From Comamonadaceae bacterium (GTDB lineage Bacteria > Pseudomonadota > Gammaproteobacteria > Burkholderiales > Burkholderiaceae_C), in assembly GCA_947374105.1 (NCBI GenBank), contig CANCAO010000054.1, forward strand, positions 1 to 8,231: a stretch of DNA of 8,231 nt. The letters are read 5' to 3'. Both the position numbers and the translations under genes were made by a program. Under the pieces are notes generated by a model. That model saw only the letters and a list, made by a program, of their open reading frames with translations, had not been told where the DNA came from and did not search any database. Below are positions 6,274-8,231 of the stretch, one piece after another; positions within the stretch are counted from its first letter, which is position 1, and each line of letters starts with the position of its first letter.

Positions 6274-7581
6274 ATGGAATTTTTTCTGATTGTTTTTCTG
6301 ACCCTTCTCAACGGCGTGTTTGCCATGTCCGAGTTGGCGTTGGCAGCCAGCCGCAAGGCGCGGCTCTCGGCCATGGCCGATGAAGGGGACAAGGGCGCGC
6401 AGGCGGCGCTCACGCTGCTTGGTAATCCCAATCAATTTCTTTCAACGGTGCAAGTCGGCATTACCTCGATTGGTATGCTCAACGGCATTGTGGGCGAGGC
6501 CGCGTTCAGCGAAGGTGTGTCGCACTGGTTGATGGGCTGGGGTGTGTCTGACAGTGCAGCGTCCATTTCTGCCACTGCGCTGGTGGTAACGTTGATTACC
6601 TTCACCACCATTATTTTTGGTGAACTGGTGCCCAAGCGCATTGGTCAGCTTCACCCTGAATTGGTGGCCCGCTGGGTGTCGCGCCCCATGCTCTGGCTGG
6701 CCACGGCTGCCAAGCCTTTCGTCAAACTTTTATCGGCCACCACGCAAGGTACGCTGCGCTTGTTGCGCATTGACACCACGGCCATCCGCACCATGACGGA
6801 AGAAGAAATCAGCGCCAACCTCGTTGAAGGCGTTGATGCTGGCGTGATCGAACAGCACGAGCACCAGATGGTGCAAAACGTGTTTCAACTCGACGAGCGG
6901 CCACTCACCTCCCTGATGGTTCCGCTGGCGGATGTGGCGTGGCTGGAGTCGTCGCTCACCGTGCCCGCGTGTTTGCAGATCGTGGGTGTAGCGGGTGAGC
7001 GCGGTGCACACTCTTGGTACCCGGTGTGTCGCGGCTCCATGGCGCATGTGGTGGGGCTCATCAGTGTGGGCAAATTACTGGAACTTGGGGCGGATTACAC
7101 AGGCAGCATTGAGGCCCATGTGCAGCCCGCCAATTTTGTGCCGGAAACCCTCTCGTGCATGGAATTACTGGAGCAGTTTCGCGCGCGCTCCGGGCGCATG
7201 GTGTTCGTGGTGGACGAGTACGGCGTGGTGCAGGGGCTGGTGACGCCGGGTGACCTCTTGGAAGCTATCACCGGGGAGTTACAACCCGTGGCGCAAGTGG
7301 ATGCTTGGGCCACCCCGCGTGAAGATGGCTCCTGGTTACTGGATGGCTTGATGCCCATCAACGAATTAAAAAGCCGGTTGTCTATCAAGGCCCTACCGGA
7401 TGAAGACCGTGGGCGCTACAACACCCTGGCGGGCTTGCTGCAGTCTGTTAGCGGTCATCTCCCCGCCGAGGCAGAGCGCATTGAGTGTGGTGGCTGGGTG
7501 TTTGAGGTTGTGGATTTGGACAACCGCCGCATTGACAAAGTGCTGGCTAGCGTGCGACTTAAAGATAAGGTGGACAAATAA
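6274..7581 (+). CDS. Hemolysin-family CNNM/CBS/CorC membrane protein
   Basis: This is a 435-residue inner-membrane protein of the CNNM (DUF21)-CBS-CorC architecture, a family linked to Mg/Co homeostasis or export and loosely called hemolysin (TlyC/YtfL). The DUF21 part (about 1-175) has hydrophobic segments near 1-18, 57-75 and 98-118, an MSELALAASRKARL segment (18-31) and GELVPKR (116-122). A CBS pair spans about 207-335; its second half contains VFVVDEYGVVQGLVT (310-324) and GDLLEAITGE. The CorC/HlyC domain (about 345-430) contains DGSWLLDGLMPINEL, RYNTLAGLL and GGWVFEVVDLDNRRIDKV. The first CBS region reads SLMVPLADV where most members have an MTPR motif, so the arginine is replaced. ATG 6274 is required for the first membrane segment despite having no Shine-Dalgarno. 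The 48 bp that follow contain no obvious terminator. The transported ion is not inferable. Confidence 0.9.
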   Translation: MEFFLIVFLTLLNGVFAMSELALAASRKARLSAMADEGDKGAQAALTLLGNPNQFLSTVQVGITSIGMLNGIVGEAAFSEGVSHWLMGWGVSDSAASISATALVVTLITFTTIIFGELVPKRIGQLHPELVARWVSRPMLWLATAAKPFVKLLSATTQGTLRLLRIDTTAIRTMTEEEISANLVEGVDAGVIEQHEHQMVQNVFQLDERPLTSLMVPLADVAWLESSLTVPACLQIVGVAGERGAHSWYPVCRGSMAHVVGLISVGKLLELGADYTGSIEAHVQPANFVPETLSCMELLEQFRARSGRMVFVVDEYGVVQGLVTPGDLLEAITGELQPVAQVDAWATPREDGSWLLDGLMPINELKSRLSIKALPDEDRGRYNTLAGLLQSVSGHLPAEAERIECGGWVFEVVDLDNRRIDKVLASVRLKDKVDK

Positions 7582-7630
7582 TAATTCGCAAATTCCTATT
7601 AGACTCAAAGAAAAAAATGAGGAGTAAGCG
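7582..7630 (+). promoter_or_regulatory. AT-rich spacer with ribosome binding site for a TTG start
   Basis: This AT-rich spacer separates the membrane-protein gene from the next one. AGGAG at 7620-7624 sits six bases before TTG 7631, which is close to ideal and decides that start. An ATG at 7617 opens only an eleven-codon reading and is rejected. No hairpin terminator or convincing -35/-10 pair is seen, so read-through from upstream is possible. Confidence 0.6.
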
Positions 7631-8231
7631 TTGGATATTTTGTCTTTAACAATTTTTGCGGTATCGCTGTTGGTCGTTTCTGTTGCGTATTGGTCATACC
7701 GAAGCTGGGTGGCCGATCGGAAGAAGCAAGAAAATCGACTTCCTCTTCACTGGAACCTAAGACAAAGGCCGCTTTTTAGCGACGTTGATCGTGCGGTTTT
7801 GCTCTGGTTGAAGCAGGTTTTTCCTGAATATGAGGTTCTCGTCAAAGTACCCGTGGTACGTTTCTTGAGTGGGTCCTCGGATGACTTGAAAGCGATGATC
7901 CAGATCAAGGATGTCTATTGCAGTTTCACGGTGTGTTCACCCAAAGGCTGGGTGATGGGTTGCATAGACGTCCCCGGTCCCCAGGGCCTCAAAGCAAGCC
8001 GTCGTGACCTCAAGACAAAACTCTTTGAGGGCTGTGGTTTGCCCTACGCTGTGTTTGGGGCTCAAGACCTCCCAACGCATGAAGACTTACGCACTCTATT
8101 CTTGAATGAGAGAGCATCATCTCCCACGACGGTTAGCCAATTTGAGGCGTCACATCCATCCCCGGCATCCGAGTTTTCAGTGACGGAAGTGGCGGCAGAC
8201 ATGGGGAGCTTAGAGCCTTTGAAAATTGATG
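7631..8231 (+). CDS. Membrane-anchored protein with DUF2726-like domain, 3' end outside window
   Basis: An uninterrupted reading frame of 200 codons runs from TTG 7631 to the window end. The product starts with one hydrophobic segment (about residues 5-21, SLTIFAVSLLVVSVAYW) followed by a basic stretch (RSWVADRKK), suggesting an N-out, C-in anchor with a cytoplasmic body. Residues about 47-158 resemble, by pattern only, DUF2726 (restriction-endonuclease-like fold): RPLFSDVDRAVLLWLKQVF, then YEVLVKVPV, a short beta pair ending GCIDV (110-114), then RRDLKTKLFEGCGLPYAVF (124-142). The acidic pair IELD usual in DUF2726 is reduced to CIDV, and the region between it and RRD is short, so catalysis is doubtful. 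The tail after about 160 is Ser/Pro/Thr-rich and low-complexity. GC content looks clearly lower than in the preceding genes, which may mean later acquisition or weak constraint. Coding status is well supported; function is unknown. Confidence 0.7.
   Translation, partial: MDILSLTIFAVSLLVVSVAYWSYRSWVADRKKQENRLPLHWNLRQRPLFSDVDRAVLLWLKQVFPEYEVLVKVPVVRFLSGSSDDLKAMIQIKDVYCSFTVCSPKGWVMGCIDVPGPQGLKASRRDLKTKLFEGCGLPYAVFGAQDLPTHEDLRTLFLNERASSPTTVSQFEASHPSPASEFSVTEVAADMGSLEPLKID

Noticed and set aside
6250..6435. 62-residue N-terminal extension of ApaH
   Set aside because: ApaH begins with its GDxxG motif within the first dozen residues; the extension only mirrors the divergent membrane-protein gene.
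1..8231. CRISPR array, tRNA/rRNA genes, transposase or phage genes
   Set aside because: No regularly spaced repeats, no cloverleaf or rRNA-like tract, and no transposase or integrase motif was seen on either strand.

Overview
The window looks like chromosomal DNA of a betaproteobacterium, most likely Burkholderiales and plausibly Comamonadaceae (Rhodoferax/Polaromonas-like). This rests on the GC-rich, strongly codon-biased genes, the protein styles, and a short intergenic sequence at about 787-842 that resembles a dispersed repeat I associate with that family. No database search was possible, so the taxonomic call is a judgement.

Layout. (1) Positions 1-2235, plus strand: a three-gene catabolic-type module. 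It holds the C-terminal part of an aconitase/isopropylmalate-dehydratase-type large subunit (cut by the window start), its small subunit, and an isocitrate-lyase/PEP-mutase superfamily lyase that overlaps the small subunit by 4 bp. A small hairpin plus T-run at 2262-2281 probably terminates it. (2) Positions 2305-3856: two secreted ModA-like periplasmic binding proteins, facing tail to tail 25 bp apart, with no ABC permease or ATPase in the window. (3) Positions 3942-6249: a RhlE-type DEAD-box RNA helicase (plus) and ApaH diadenosine tetraphosphatase (minus), whose 3' ends overlap by 20 bp. (4) Positions 6274-7581: a CNNM/CBS/CorC-type membrane protein ('hemolysin family'), starting only 24 bp from the divergent apaH start. 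(5) Position 7631 to the window end: an AT-richer, TTG-started gene for a membrane-anchored protein with a DUF2726-like look, cut by the window end.

The most interesting part is the first module. A hydratase built from LeuC-like and LeuD-like subunits together with an ICL/PEPM-family lyase is the same gene combination as dimethylmaleate hydratase (DmdAB) plus 2,3-dimethylmalate lyase (Dml) of anaerobic nicotinate degradation in Eubacterium barkeri. I infer that the module hydrates an unsaturated di- or tricarboxylate and then cleaves the resulting 2-hydroxy acid into pyruvate or another 2-oxo acid plus a carboxylate. It is unlikely to serve leucine synthesis. The real substrate cannot be read from the sequence; the substrate loop of the small subunit (YLPG) and the lyase active-site loop (KRCAQ) both differ from textbook motifs. 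The neighbouring binding protein could supply or sense the substrate, but the terminator between them weakens that link. The remaining genes are ordinary housekeeping functions: RNA remodelling, alarmone hydrolysis and membrane transport/stress.
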